From assembly GCA_964433495.1 (NCBI GenBank), contig CAYSRC010000068.1, forward strand, positions 1 to 6,233: 6,233 nt of DNA, read 5' to 3'. Within the stretch, counting starts at the first letter, position 1. Each line of letters starts with the position of its first letter. The notes under the pieces were generated by a model that was not told the origin of the DNA, did not search any database, and saw nothing but the letters and a program-made list of their open reading frames with translations. A program made the position numbers and the translations under genes. Positions 1 through 5,768 of the stretch are shown piece after piece. Origin of the DNA: CAYSRC01 sp964433495 (lineage in GTDB: Bacteria; Bacillota; Clostridia; Oscillospirales; Ruminococcaceae).

Positions 1-2253
1 GGCACCGTCGGCGCGAACAAGAACTCCATCAAGATCATCGGCGACCACACCGACATGTATGCGCAGGCATACTTCTCCTATGACTCCAAGAAGTCGGGCG
101 GCGTGACGACCTCCCACCTGCGCTTCGGCAAGAGCCCCATCCGCTCGACCTATCTCATCAACAAGGCCGACTTCGTCGCGTGCCACAACCCCGCGTACAT
201 CGGCAAGTACGACATGGTCGAGGCGGTCAAGCCCGGCGGCACCTATCTCATCAACTGCCAGTGGGCGCCCGACGAGCTGGACAAGCACCTGCCCGCGAAG
301 GACAAGCGCTATATCGCCGAGAACAACATCAGCCTCTATATCATCAACGCGTTCGCGATCGACAAAAAGCTGGGCCTGCGCGGCAAGTACAACACCGTGC
401 TTCAGTCCGCATTCTTCAAGCTCGCGAACATCATCCCCGAGGCGGACGCCATCCGCTACATGAAGGACGCCGCGACCAAGAGCTACGGCCGCAAGGGTGA
501 GGACATCGTCAAGATGAACCACGACGCCATCGACGCCGGCGTCGACGCCGTCGTGAAGGTCGAGGTCCCCGCCGCGTGGAAGAGCGCCGAGGGTGAGCCC
601 GCCCCCGTCAAGGTAGAGGGCGACCGCAAGGACCTCGTCGACTTTGTCAGGGACATCGTCGTGCCGATAAGCCACCAGCAGGGCGACAAGCTGCCCGTCT
701 CCACCTTCAAGGGCCGCGAGGACGGCCACATGCCCCAGGGTACCGCGGCGTACGAGAAGCGCGGCATAGCGGTAAACGTCCCCTCGTGGAACCCCGACAA
801 CTGCATCCAGTGCAACTTCTGCGCCTATGTCTGCCCGCACGCGGTGCTTCGCCCCGTCGCGATGACCGCCGAGGAGTACGAGAAGGCCCCCGCGGGGAAG
901 AAGGCCGTCGACATGATGGGCATCCCCGGCATGAAGATGGTCATGACCGTCTCGGTGCTCGACTGCACCGGCTGCGGCAGCTGCGTCAATGTCTGCCCCG
1001 GCAAGAAGGGGGAGAAGGCCCTTTCGATGCAGCCGCTTGAGAACGAGACCGCGCAGCAGGACGTCTTTGCCTACGGCCTCACGCTCGACGAGAAGCCCGA
1101 GGTCAGCGCCAAGTTCGCAGACACCACCGTCAAGGGCAGCCAGTTCAAGCAGCCCCTGCTCGAGTTCTCGGGCGCGTGCGGCGGCTGCGGCGAGACCCCG
1201 TACGCCAAGCTGGTCACCCAGCTGTTCGGCGATCGGATGTACATCGCCAACGCCACGGGCTGCTCGTCCATCTGGGGCGGCAGCGCGCCCGCGACGCCGT
1301 ACACCGTCAACAAGAAGGGCCACGGCCCCGCGTGGGCAAACAGCCTGTTTGAGGACAACGCCGAGTACGGCCTCGGGATGTTCCTCGCGCAGGATACCCT
1401 GCGCGGCAGGGTGATCGACAAGGTCAGGGCCCTCGCCGAGAGCGCCGACAAGGACGACGTCAAGCAGGCCTGCAAGGGCTATCTTGACACCGTCAACGAC
1501 GGCAAGGCCAACGGCCCCGCGACCGACAGGCTGGTCGCCGCCCTCGAGGCGTGCGGCTGCGACGCGGCCAAGGACATCCTCAAGGACAAGGACATGCTCG
1601 CCAAGAAGTCGGTTTGGTGCTTCGGCGGCGACGGCTGGGCCTATGACATCGGCTTCGGCGGCCTCGACCACGTCCTCGCCTCGGGCAAGGATATCAACAT
1701 CCTCGTGTTCGACACCGAGGTCTACTCCAACACCGGCGGACAGTCGTCCAAGGCCACCCCGACGGGCGCCGTCGCGCAGTTCGCGGCAGCCGGCAAGGAG
1801 GTCAAGAAGAAGGATCTCGCCGCCATCGCGATGAGCTACGGCTATGTCTATGTCGCGCAGATCGCCATGGGCGCCGACATGAACCAGACCCTCAAGGCCC
1901 TGCACGAGGCCGAGAGCTACAACGGCCCGTCGCTCGTCATCGCCTATGCGCCCTGCATCAACCACGGCATCAAGGGCGGCCTTGTCAACGCGCAGACCGA
2001 GATCAAGCGCGCCGTTGCGTGCGGCTATTGGCATACCTTCCGCTTCGACCCGCGCCGCGCGGACGAGGGCAAGAACCCCTTCGTGCTCGACAGCAAGGCG
2101 CCGAGCGAGAACTACCTCGACTTCATCAAGGGCGAGGTCCGCTACAGCGCCCTGACGCGCTCGTTCCCCGAGCGCGCCGAGAAGCTGTTCGCAAAGGCGA
2201 GCGAGAACGCGGTTGCCCGCTACGAGTCGCTGGTCGAGAAGGCGGCCGAGTAA
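1..2253 (+). CDS. nifJ: Pyruvate:ferredoxin (flavodoxin) oxidoreductase, 5'-truncated by window edge
   Basis: Catalyses CoA-dependent oxidative decarboxylation of pyruvate to acetyl-CoA and CO2, reducing ferredoxin or flavodoxin in the cytoplasm. The frame is open from base 1, so the Met at 55 is internal; 750 residues are visible of a family length near 1,170-1,200. Numbered from base 1, the protein begins in the gamma (POR) domain with GTVGANKNSIKIIG. The EKR motif lies at 252-254. A two-cluster ferredoxin domain follows, with CxxCxxCxxxCP at C268/C271/C274/C278 and C322/C325/C328/C332. The thiamine-diphosphate domain carries GGDGW at 542-546 and TEVYSNTGGQ at 572-581. The third (proximal) 4Fe-4S cluster ligands are all present: C393, C396, C421 and C652. 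There is no long C-terminal extension of the Desulfovibrio africanus type. Lys, Asn, Asp and Ala codons are overwhelmingly C- or G-ending, consistent with high expression. A stem-loop lies 63 nt after the stop. The identification is essentially certain; whether physiology is catabolic or nitrogen-fixation-linked cannot be told, and a catabolic role is more likely. Confidence 0.97.
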   Translation, partial: GTVGANKNSIKIIGDHTDMYAQAYFSYDSKKSGGVTTSHLRFGKSPIRSTYLINKADFVACHNPAYIGKYDMVEAVKPGGTYLINCQWAPDELDKHLPAKDKRYIAENNISLYIINAFAIDKKLGLRGKYNTVLQSAFFKLANIIPEADAIRYMKDAATKSYGRKGEDIVKMNHDAIDAGVDAVVKVEVPAAWKSAEGEPAPVKVEGDRKDLVDFVRDIVVPISHQQGDKLPVSTFKGREDGHMPQGTAAYEKRGIAVNVPSWNPDNCIQCNFCAYVCPHAVLRPVAMTAEEYEKAPAGKKAVDMMGIPGMKMVMTVSVLDCTGCGSCVNVCPGKKGEKALSMQPLENETAQQDVFAYGLTLDEKPEVSAKFADTTVKGSQFKQPLLEFSGACGGCGETPYAKLVTQLFGDRMYIANATGCSSIWGGSAPATPYTVNKKGHGPAWANSLFEDNAEYGLGMFLAQDTLRGRVIDKVRALAESADKDDVKQACKGYLDTVNDGKANGPATDRLVAALEACGCDAAKDILKDKDMLAKKSVWCFGGDGWAYDIGFGGLDHVLASGKDINILVFDTEVYSNTGGQSSKATPTGAVAQFAAAGKEVKKKDLAAIAMSYGYVYVAQIAMGADMNQTLKALHEAESYNGPSLVIAYAPCINHGIKGGLVNAQTEIKRAVACGYWHTFRFDPRRADEGKNPFVLDSKAPSENYLDFIKGEVRYSALTRSFPERAEKLFAKASENAVARYESLVEKAAE

Positions 2254-2316
2254 TATCGGGTCCCGATTCACGACACGGCGCAGCGGCTTGAAGGCCGCGG
2301 GAGATATTAAGTTTTA

Positions 2317-2354
2317 AAGAGGACGGCACAGCCTATTCGCTGTGCCGTCCTCTT
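2317..2354 (+). terminator. Stem-loop terminator after nifJ
   Basis: A perfect 16-bp inverted repeat (2317-2332 with 2339-2354) encloses a 6-nt loop, CTATTC. It begins 63 nt after the PFOR stop. The run after the stem (TTGTGCGTTTT) is only moderately U-rich, so it is a weaker intrinsic terminator than the one at 5635-5684, but position and stem perfection support the call. Confidence 0.72.
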
Positions 2355-2557
2355 GTGCGTTTTGCTCTGTGTATGGGGGTGGCTTTGCGGCGGTTTTCGG
2401 GAATTTGTTTTTTAGGAGGCGCCGGGCGCGCCTTTGAGCGTCCTGTGAGTGAACAGCCCCGCTGCTTGAACAGAGGCTGTCCGTTGAGCTCAAACCCTGC
2501 TGTTTACAATCCCGCGCCGCGTTTTGCGCGGCATGGTTCACATAATCCCGAGAATTC

Positions 2558-2587
2558 TGTCGAGTGCAAATTGTACGACACTCGACA
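2558..2587. repeat. Perfect 9-bp inverted repeat, TGTCGAGTG / CACTCGACA
   Basis: Arms 2558-2566 and 2579-2587 are perfect complements around a 12-nt loop. The right arm abuts the start of module R2 at 2587, so it may mark a repeat boundary or element end. It could instead be a protein-binding site or RNA hairpin. It is not the CIRCE (HrcA) operator, whose arm is TTAGCACTC with a 9-nt spacer. Confidence 0.6.
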
Positions 2588-2633
2588 CACCCTGCGGGAA
2601 TATGCAGGGCGTGCCGCAAAGGGGGAGGGCCGC
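2587..2633 (+). repeat. Dispersed repeat module R2, copy a
   Basis: This 47-nt stretch aligns without gaps to 3244-3290 at roughly three quarters identity. Shared anchors are ACACC at the start, CGGGAATATG in the first half and GGGGAGGGCCGC at the end. Both copies are in the same orientation. A looser match (GCACGGGGGTATG, 5806-5818) occurs near the right-hand copy of the long repeat. Confidence 0.6.
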
Positions 2634-2639
2634 GGAGAT

Positions 2640-2688
2640 GCTGAAAGCCAAAGCCCCCCTTACCGCGCGTTATCGGAATGACGCGCGG
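2640..2688 (+). repeat. Dispersed repeat module R3, copy a, with hairpin
   Basis: Bases 2640-2669 (GCTGAAAGCC, then a C-run, then TTACCGCGCG) recur at 3411-3439 and 5769-5797 in the same orientation. The end of this copy forms the left arm of a perfect 8-bp hairpin, CCGCGCGT 2663-2670 with ACGCGCGG 2681-2688, around a 10-nt loop. The downstream arm is not part of the shared core. Confidence 0.6.
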
Positions 2689-2721
2689 ACTGTCTCACGG
2701 GCTTACTGCGAGCACCCAAAG

Positions 2722-2738
2722 CCCCTTGTGTAAAGGGG
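2722..2738. repeat. Small hairpin CCCCTT-GTGTA-AAGGGG
   Basis: A 6-bp stem with loop GTGTA. The same loop and closing pairs recur in the longer hairpin at 3309-3333, where the neighbouring stem bases differ but still pair. This suggests that the stem structure, rather than the exact bases, is what is shared. Confidence 0.55.
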
Positions 2739-2740
2739 GG

Positions 2741-3140
2741 GAGGGCCGTGAAGCGGCAGGGGGATTGAAACAATTAAGCATATAGCTCCCGGTACACGCG
2801 GCACACATGACAATATAAACGCTTTTTAGTTTTTTACTTTTCCGCTGATTCGACTGTCTGCGACTGTGTCATGCGAAGTTTTAAATTCTTTGCGCCTCAA
2901 AGATACAGCACGCTCGACAAATTTTTCTTCCTTTCTTCGAGAGAAAGGAAGCAAAAGAAGCTTCGGGGGGTTGCGATTCCCCCCGAACCCCCTAAACGCC
3001 CTTGCAAGGAAGGCCCGCCTGTGCAGTCCCGCTAAACAGTAAAGAACGACATACGCGGGACTGTCGCCGCAAAGCGGGCCGAACACGAGCCTGCGGCGCT
3101 AAACACCCCCTGCCGCGGTCAGGCCGCACAGAGCGCGCAA
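2741..3140 (+). repeat. Long composite repeat R1, left copy
   Basis: Aligns in direct orientation to 5829-6233. The offset is 3,088 nt from 2761 to about 2880, then 3,094 after one 6-nt length difference. Bases 2954-3010 (57 nt) are identical to 6048-6104, and 2954-3033 differ from 6048-6127 at one position only. Internal order: drifting AT-rich stretch (about 2803-2850), GACTGTCTGCG box, hairpin 2927-2936/2942-2951 (CTTCCTTTCT arms), hairpin 2962-2970/2979-2987 (TTCGGGGGG arms, 8-nt loop), and hairpin 3024-3032/3055-3063 (CAGTCCCGC arms). The left limit is approximate and the right limit is set by where the other copy leaves the window. No transposase, integrase or target-site duplication was identified. 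Confidence 0.88.
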
Positions 3141-3157
3141 AGCGCGCCGCGCGGCCT
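3121..3157. repeat. Nested GC hairpin
   Basis: The outer stem AGGCCGC 3121-3127 pairs with GCGGCCT 3151-3157. The inner stem GCGCGC 3133-3138 pairs with 3142-3147 around an AAA loop. It sits at the right-hand end of R1; the right copy contains the beginning of the same structure before the window ends. Confidence 0.6.
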
Positions 3158-3163
3158 TATGCG

Positions 3164-3185
3164 GCGTCCCCCTCGAGGGGGACGC
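3164..3185. repeat. 22-nt perfect palindrome
   Basis: GCGTCCCCCTC (3164-3174) is followed directly by its reverse complement (3175-3185), with no spacer and a central CTCGAG. As RNA it would fold into a very stable hairpin with a TCGA loop. No T-run follows, so it is unlikely to be an intrinsic terminator. Confidence 0.65.
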
Positions 3186-3243
3186 GCCTCCCGAAGGCTT
3201 CGGCGGTTTTACGGGCAGGTTCGTCCTTCAAGCGCCTTGCGGT

Positions 3244-3290
3244 ACACCTCACGGGAATATGGGGGGCGCGTGCAAAATGGGGAGGGCCGC
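3244..3290 (+). repeat. Dispersed repeat module R2, copy b
   Basis: Gapless 47-nt partner of 2587-2633, sharing ACACC, CGGGAATATG and GGGGAGGGCCGC. Here it lies right of R1 and is followed by the hairpin pair at 3305-3365, whereas copy a lies left of R1 and is followed by module R3. The modules are therefore reshuffled. Confidence 0.6.
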
Positions 3291-3304
3291 AAAGCTACTG
3301 CAAG

Positions 3305-3365
3305 CCCAAGGCTCCCTTGTGTAAAGGGAGCCTAAGGGCCCGGAAACCTTCCCCCACGGGGGAAG
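3305..3365. repeat. Tandem hairpins in intergenic repeat
   Basis: The first hairpin pairs AGGCTCCCTT 3309-3318 with AAGGGAGCCT 3324-3333 around a GTGTA loop; CCC 3305-3307 and GGG 3336-3338 can extend it. The second pairs CTTCCCC 3348-3354 with GGGGAAG 3359-3365 around CACG. CTCCCTTGTGTAAAGGGAG-type elements resemble GC-rich intergenic repeats known from gut Clostridia; that resemblance is from memory, not a search. Confidence 0.6.
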
Positions 3366-3410
3366 CTCAAGGGATCGCGGCCCGAGAGACGGTCGTAAGC
3401 TTTAGGGCTT

Positions 3411-3439
3411 GCTGAAAAAAGCCCCCCCCTTGCCGCGCG
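3411..3439 (+). repeat. Dispersed repeat module R3, copy b
   Basis: GCTGAAAAAAG followed by a run of eight C and then TTGCCGCGCG matches 2640-2669 and 5769-5797. It differs mainly in the purine stretch and in the length of the C-run. Confidence 0.55.
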
Positions 3440-3494
3440 CCGTCTGCCCGCATCGGGACCTGTGACGCAAAGGAAACACAGGTCTTGGCGCGCG
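3434..3494. repeat. Two-part hairpin upstream of the padR promoter
   Basis: The outer arms CGCGCGCC 3434-3441 and GGCGCGCG 3487-3494 enclose an inner perfect stem, GACCTGTG 3457-3464 with CACAGGTC 3477-3484, around a 12-nt loop. It lies about 70 nt upstream of the -35 box. It could shield the operon from upstream read-through, but no T-run follows, so termination is not demonstrated. Confidence 0.5.
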
Positions 3495-3561
3495 CACACG
3501 CTTTCATCGGCTCGCCCGCGCGGCGGCACAAAACGGAAGTAATTTTTAATGCAATACTGTG

Positions 3562-3590
3562 TTGACAGCCAATATTATATGCTATATAAT
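3562..3590 (+). promoter_or_regulatory. Consensus sigma-A-type promoter of the padR operon
   Basis: TTGACA at 3562-3567 and TATAAT at 3585-3590 are both perfect consensus hexamers at the ideal 17-bp spacing. The promoter lies in an AT-rich island within otherwise GC-rich DNA. Transcription should start near 3597, leaving a leader of about 26 nt before the GTG start of the first gene. Such a strong core promoter usually implies tight repression, which fits the overlapping palindrome. Confidence 0.93.
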
Positions 3591-3594
3591 ATTG
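3570..3594. promoter_or_regulatory. Palindromic operator overlapping the -10 box, probable PadR autoregulation site
   Basis: Perfect 11-bp arms, CAATATTATAT (3570-3580) and ATATAATATTG (3584-3594), flank a GCT spacer. The palindrome covers most of the promoter spacer and the whole -10 hexamer, so a bound dimer would block RNA polymerase. PadR proteins are dimeric winged-helix regulators that commonly repress their own operons from AT-rich dyads. Assigning this site to the PadR encoded just downstream is inference; the dyad itself is directly visible. Confidence 0.75.
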
Positions 3595-3607
3595 ATGAAG
3601 TTTAGGT

Positions 3608-3615
3608 AAAGGAGG
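3608..3615 (+). promoter_or_regulatory. Strong ribosome-binding site fixing the GTG start of padR
   Basis: AAAGGAGG lies 7 nt before GTG at 3623. No in-frame ATG lies close enough to compete, so this site decides the start codon. Confidence 0.88.
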
Positions 3616-3622
3616 TCGGGCG

Positions 3623-3955
3623 GTGTTCAGCATTAACGCGGCGGTGCTTGACGCATTTGTCCTTGCGGTGCTTGCCGAGGGCGACACCTACGGATACGCG
3701 CTCATTCAGCGCATGAGGGCGCACATCGACATTTCCGAGTCGACGCTCTACCCCGTTTTGAGGCGGCTTCACAAGAACGGGTGGCTTGAAACCTACGACG
3801 AGCCGTATCTCGGACGAAACCGGCGATACTACCACCTCAACGAGGCGGGGAGGCGGCAGAACGAGGTGTATAAGCAGGAGTGGATCAAGTATAAGAACAA
3901 GGTCGACAGCGTTTTGATGGCGGCCGGCGAGGGGGATAGACAACATGACGCGTGA
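3623..3955 (+). CDS. PadR-family transcriptional regulator
   Basis: A 110-residue DNA-binding protein of the short PadR type (winged helix plus one C-terminal dimerisation helix, usually about 105-115 residues). Visible elements are an N-terminal helix (about 5-19), TYGYALIQRM (22-31), the recognition-helix signature SESTLYPVLRRLHKNGWL (38-55), and the wing with GRNRRYYHLNEAGRR (64-78). A charged helix (about 79-99) follows, with a short polar tail. The start is GTG, set by a strong ribosome-binding site. It is the first gene of a three-gene operon and overlaps the next by 11 nt. It most likely represses its own promoter through the palindrome at 3570-3594, with an unknown signal perhaps relayed by the DUF1700 partner. 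Family assignment is firm; ligand and targets are unknown. Confidence 0.95.
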   Translation: MFSINAAVLDAFVLAVLAEGDTYGYALIQRMRAHIDISESTLYPVLRRLHKNGWLETYDEPYLGRNRRYYHLNEAGRRQNEVYKQEWIKYKNKVDSVLMAAGEGDRQHDA

Positions 3956-4754
3956 ACAGTACATGGCTCTGCTCGAGCAGGGGCTTGAGAAGCTTTCGTC
4001 CGAGGAGAGGGACAACGCGCTGGAGTTTTACGAGGAGTATTTTGACGAGGCGGGCGACGACGACGCGGTGATGACACAGCTGGGCTCGCCCGCAAAGCTT
4101 GCGGCGCAGATCGTGGCGGACGCTTTTGCAAGGTCGATGGGGGAGGACAAGAGCGTCGAAAGGACGCCCGAGCCCTCCGACCGCGACGCTGCACAAGGTC
4201 GTGAGCCGCAGCCCGAATACGGCGCCGAGGCTTTTCAAAGCGGCGCGAACAGCGCGGGCCCCCGCCCGCAGTATGCGGACGAAACGGGCTCGTCGGGGCA
4301 ATACGGGCAGGGGCGCACAGCCCCGATCTACTCAAGCACACCGCCCGTCTACGCTGCGCCCTATCCCACACAGAGCACCAAAAGAAAGGGCGTCTCGGCG
4401 GTGTGGGTGATAATCCTCGGCATCCTTGCGCTGCCCGTGGGTCTTCCGCTGCTCGCGGTGGCGTTTGCGCTGGTGGTCGCGATTCTTGCGGTGTGCTTCG
4501 GCCTGATAGCGGCGCTTATCGGGGTGCTCATCGCGATCGTGGTCGTGCCGATACGCGCAATCGTGTTCGGCTTGACAAGCGCGGCGGGGGCGGTGTTCAG
4601 CACCGGGCTGATGCTGGGCGGCGTGCTGTCAGCGCTCGGCGTGCTGCTGATTTTCGGCCCGCTGACGGTGTGGCTGATCATGTGGATCTACAGGGGCGCG
4701 TGCAGGGCCGTCGCCTGGATCTATAATAAGCTGAGAGGGGGAAGCACGAGATGA
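3945..4754 (+). CDS. DUF1700 / HAAS-domain integral membrane protein
   Basis: A 269-residue protein. Residues 1-62 form the helical N-terminal domain typical of DUF1700 (MTREQYMALLEQGLEKLSSE, then the acidic EFYEEYFDEAGDDD and the LGSPAKLAAQIVADAF end). Residues about 65-147 are a low-complexity linker rich in Pro, Gly, Gln, Tyr and charged residues, probably disordered. From about 150 to 247 the sequence is strongly hydrophobic, with three to four likely membrane helices (roughly 151-172, 173-201, 205-225 and 226-247) and a basic tail. ATG at 3945 follows GAGGGGG with about 9 nt spacing and overlaps padR by 11 nt, suggesting coupled translation. DUF1700 proteins are regularly encoded beside PadR regulators. 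The N-terminal domain is therefore proposed to link the membrane to PadR, an inference and not a demonstrated function. The linker seems unusually long. Confidence 0.88.
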   Translation: MTREQYMALLEQGLEKLSSEERDNALEFYEEYFDEAGDDDAVMTQLGSPAKLAAQIVADAFARSMGEDKSVERTPEPSDRDAAQGREPQPEYGAEAFQSGANSAGPRPQYADETGSSGQYGQGRTAPIYSSTPPVYAAPYPTQSTKRKGVSAVWVIILGILALPVGLPLLAVAFALVVAILAVCFGLIAALIGVLIAIVVVPIRAIVFGLTSAAGAVFSTGLMLGGVLSALGVLLIFGPLTVWLIMWIYRGACRAVAWIYNKLRGGSTR

Positions 4755-5602
4755 GCAGGGGGATGAAAACCTGTATGATAATCGGCTGTATCCTGCTCGT
4801 TGCGGGGATAGCCGTGACAGGGGTCTGTGTCGCGCGCGGTGAGAACGTTTTGGGATTTGTAAGGTATCTCGGCGACCGTCATGTCTTCGGCATAAGCAGG
4901 TCGGCCGACATCGTCGACTTTGAGGTGCCGCAGGGGATGCTTGAGGGGATAACCTCGCTTGAGGCCGAGATAGCGGTCGGCGACGTCAGTATCACGGCGG
5001 GCGAGCGGCCGAGCTTTAAAGCGTACGGCTTCCCCGAGGGGGCGCTGCACTTCGAGCTTCGGGGCACTGCGCTGCGCGTGTGGGACGACAGCGACGGAAA
5101 GGAGATTTTTGGGATTAACGCCCAGAGAACCGTCGAGATCGTAATGCCTTTCGAGGGGCTTGACAGGTTCGAGATCGATCTCGGCGTGGGAAACACCGTG
5201 ATAAACGGCATGGCGACCGGCGCCTTTTCGGCGGATCTCGGCACGGGCAACCTCGACGCAGAGGGCGTGAAGGCCGAAAGTTTTAAGGTGAGCATGGGCG
5301 TGGGAGACTTTGTCGGAGCTGCGCTCGACTGCGAGAGCGCGTCGGTGGAGGTGGGCGTCGGAAACCTCGGGTTCAGCGGTGTGCTTGAACGCCTCGGCAC
5401 GTTCAGCGTCGGCACGGGCGATGCCGATGTCGCGCTTGACACGCAGGATGTGTATGTCACCTGTTCGTCGGGTATCGGCGCGGCTTCGATCAACGACAAC
5501 CACGCTGACGGCATGGGCGGAGATCTAAGTTGGGGCAGTCGCGACGCCGGGTGCAGCGTCAGCGTGGAGGCCGGTCTCGGCAACGCGCGGGTCGAGTTTT
5601 AA
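4751..5602 (+). CDS. DUF4097-family beta-helix protein, putative adhesin
   Basis: A 283-residue protein with a positively charged N-terminus (MSRGMK), one hydrophobic segment (about 7-28) acting as signal or anchor, and an extracytoplasmic body rich in beta structure. The body carries repeated GxG[N/D] turns at G145, G164, G183, G202 and G221, exactly 19 residues apart. Further turns occur at G241 (20 on) and G275, with a related VGD at 76-78. This is the pattern expected of a right-handed beta-helix of the DUF4097 family. No lipobox, sortase motif or C-terminal anchor is visible. ATGA overlaps the DUF1700 stop (4-nt overlap), and AGAGGGGG lies 9 nt before the start, so translation is probably coupled. 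The adhesin label is the family's generic name; ligand and role are unknown. A terminator follows 33 nt after the stop. Confidence 0.87.
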   Translation: MSRGMKTCMIIGCILLVAGIAVTGVCVARGENVLGFVRYLGDRHVFGISRSADIVDFEVPQGMLEGITSLEAEIAVGDVSITAGERPSFKAYGFPEGALHFELRGTALRVWDDSDGKEIFGINAQRTVEIVMPFEGLDRFEIDLGVGNTVINGMATGAFSADLGTGNLDAEGVKAESFKVSMGVGDFVGAALDCESASVEVGVGNLGFSGVLERLGTFSVGTGDADVALDTQDVYVTCSSGIGAASINDNHADGMGGDLSWGSRDAGCSVSVEAGLGNARVEF

Positions 5603-5634
5603 CGGCGCCGCTCAAGATATAACGTGTGAAAAAG

Positions 5635-5684
5635 AAAAAGCTCCCCGCGCCGTGTGCACAACCGCACGGCGCGGGGAGCTTTTT
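5635..5684. terminator. Strong bidirectional intrinsic terminator
   Basis: A perfect 15-bp GC-rich stem (5640-5654 with 5665-5679, arms GCTCCCCGCGCCGTG and complement) encloses a 10-nt loop. It is flanked by A5 (5635-5639) and T5 (5680-5684), which extend pairing to 20 bp and give a T-run on either strand. It ends the padR operon and would also stop transcription entering from the right on the minus strand. Confidence 0.93.
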
Positions 5685-5768
5685 GCAGAGAGGGCTCGGA
5701 TATTCAGAGGGTGTAATGCGGCCGTGCGAGGGACGCCGCACACGGGACGAATATACGCTTCGGGGTTT

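Larger units (their letters stand above)
2355..3540. other. Gene-free region rich in hairpins and dispersed repeats
   Basis: About 1.2 kb with no ORF that shows family similarity, a convincing ribosome-binding site or sensible codon use. It holds several short stem-loops (for example 2417-2422/2428-2433, 2453-2458/2475-2480 and 2516-2521/2527-2532) and the repeat modules listed separately. Its G- and C-runs, AT-rich islands and module shuffling differ sharply from the even codon-structured DNA of nifJ upstream. No tRNA, rRNA or recognised riboswitch was seen. Confidence 0.7.

Noticed and set aside
55..57. ATG at 55 as the true start of nifJ
   Set aside because: The reading frame is open upstream and encodes the conserved GTVGANKNSIKIIG stretch of PFOR, so this Met is internal and the gene begins before the window.
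2558..2587. CIRCE/HrcA heat-shock operator
   Set aside because: The arm TGTCGAGTG shares only a few bases with the CIRCE arm, the spacer is 12 rather than 9, and no chaperone gene follows.
2355..2681. 108-codon plus-strand open frame after the nifJ terminator
   Set aside because: It crosses several hairpins and module R2, starts inside terminator-proximal sequence without a ribosome-binding site, and gives a Cys/Arg/Pro-rich product with no domain.
2741..3140. Insertion sequence or composite transposon ends
   Set aside because: There is no transposase in the window, no terminal inverted repeats at the R1 limits, and no target duplication that I can see. Kept as a repeat of unknown class.
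3002..3415. 137-codon plus-strand open frame in the repeat region
   Set aside because: The product (Arg, Ala, Ser and Pro-rich) is a translation of R1, R2 and hairpin repeats; there is no start signal and no family.
2587..3439. CRISPR array
   Set aside because: The repeats are few, diverged, irregularly spaced and different in length; there are no cas genes.
4721..5503. 260-codon minus-strand open frame opposite the DUF4097 gene
   Set aside because: It is antisense to a well-supported gene with overlapping starts and ribosome-binding sites. Its long open state follows from high GC content, and it resembles no family I know.
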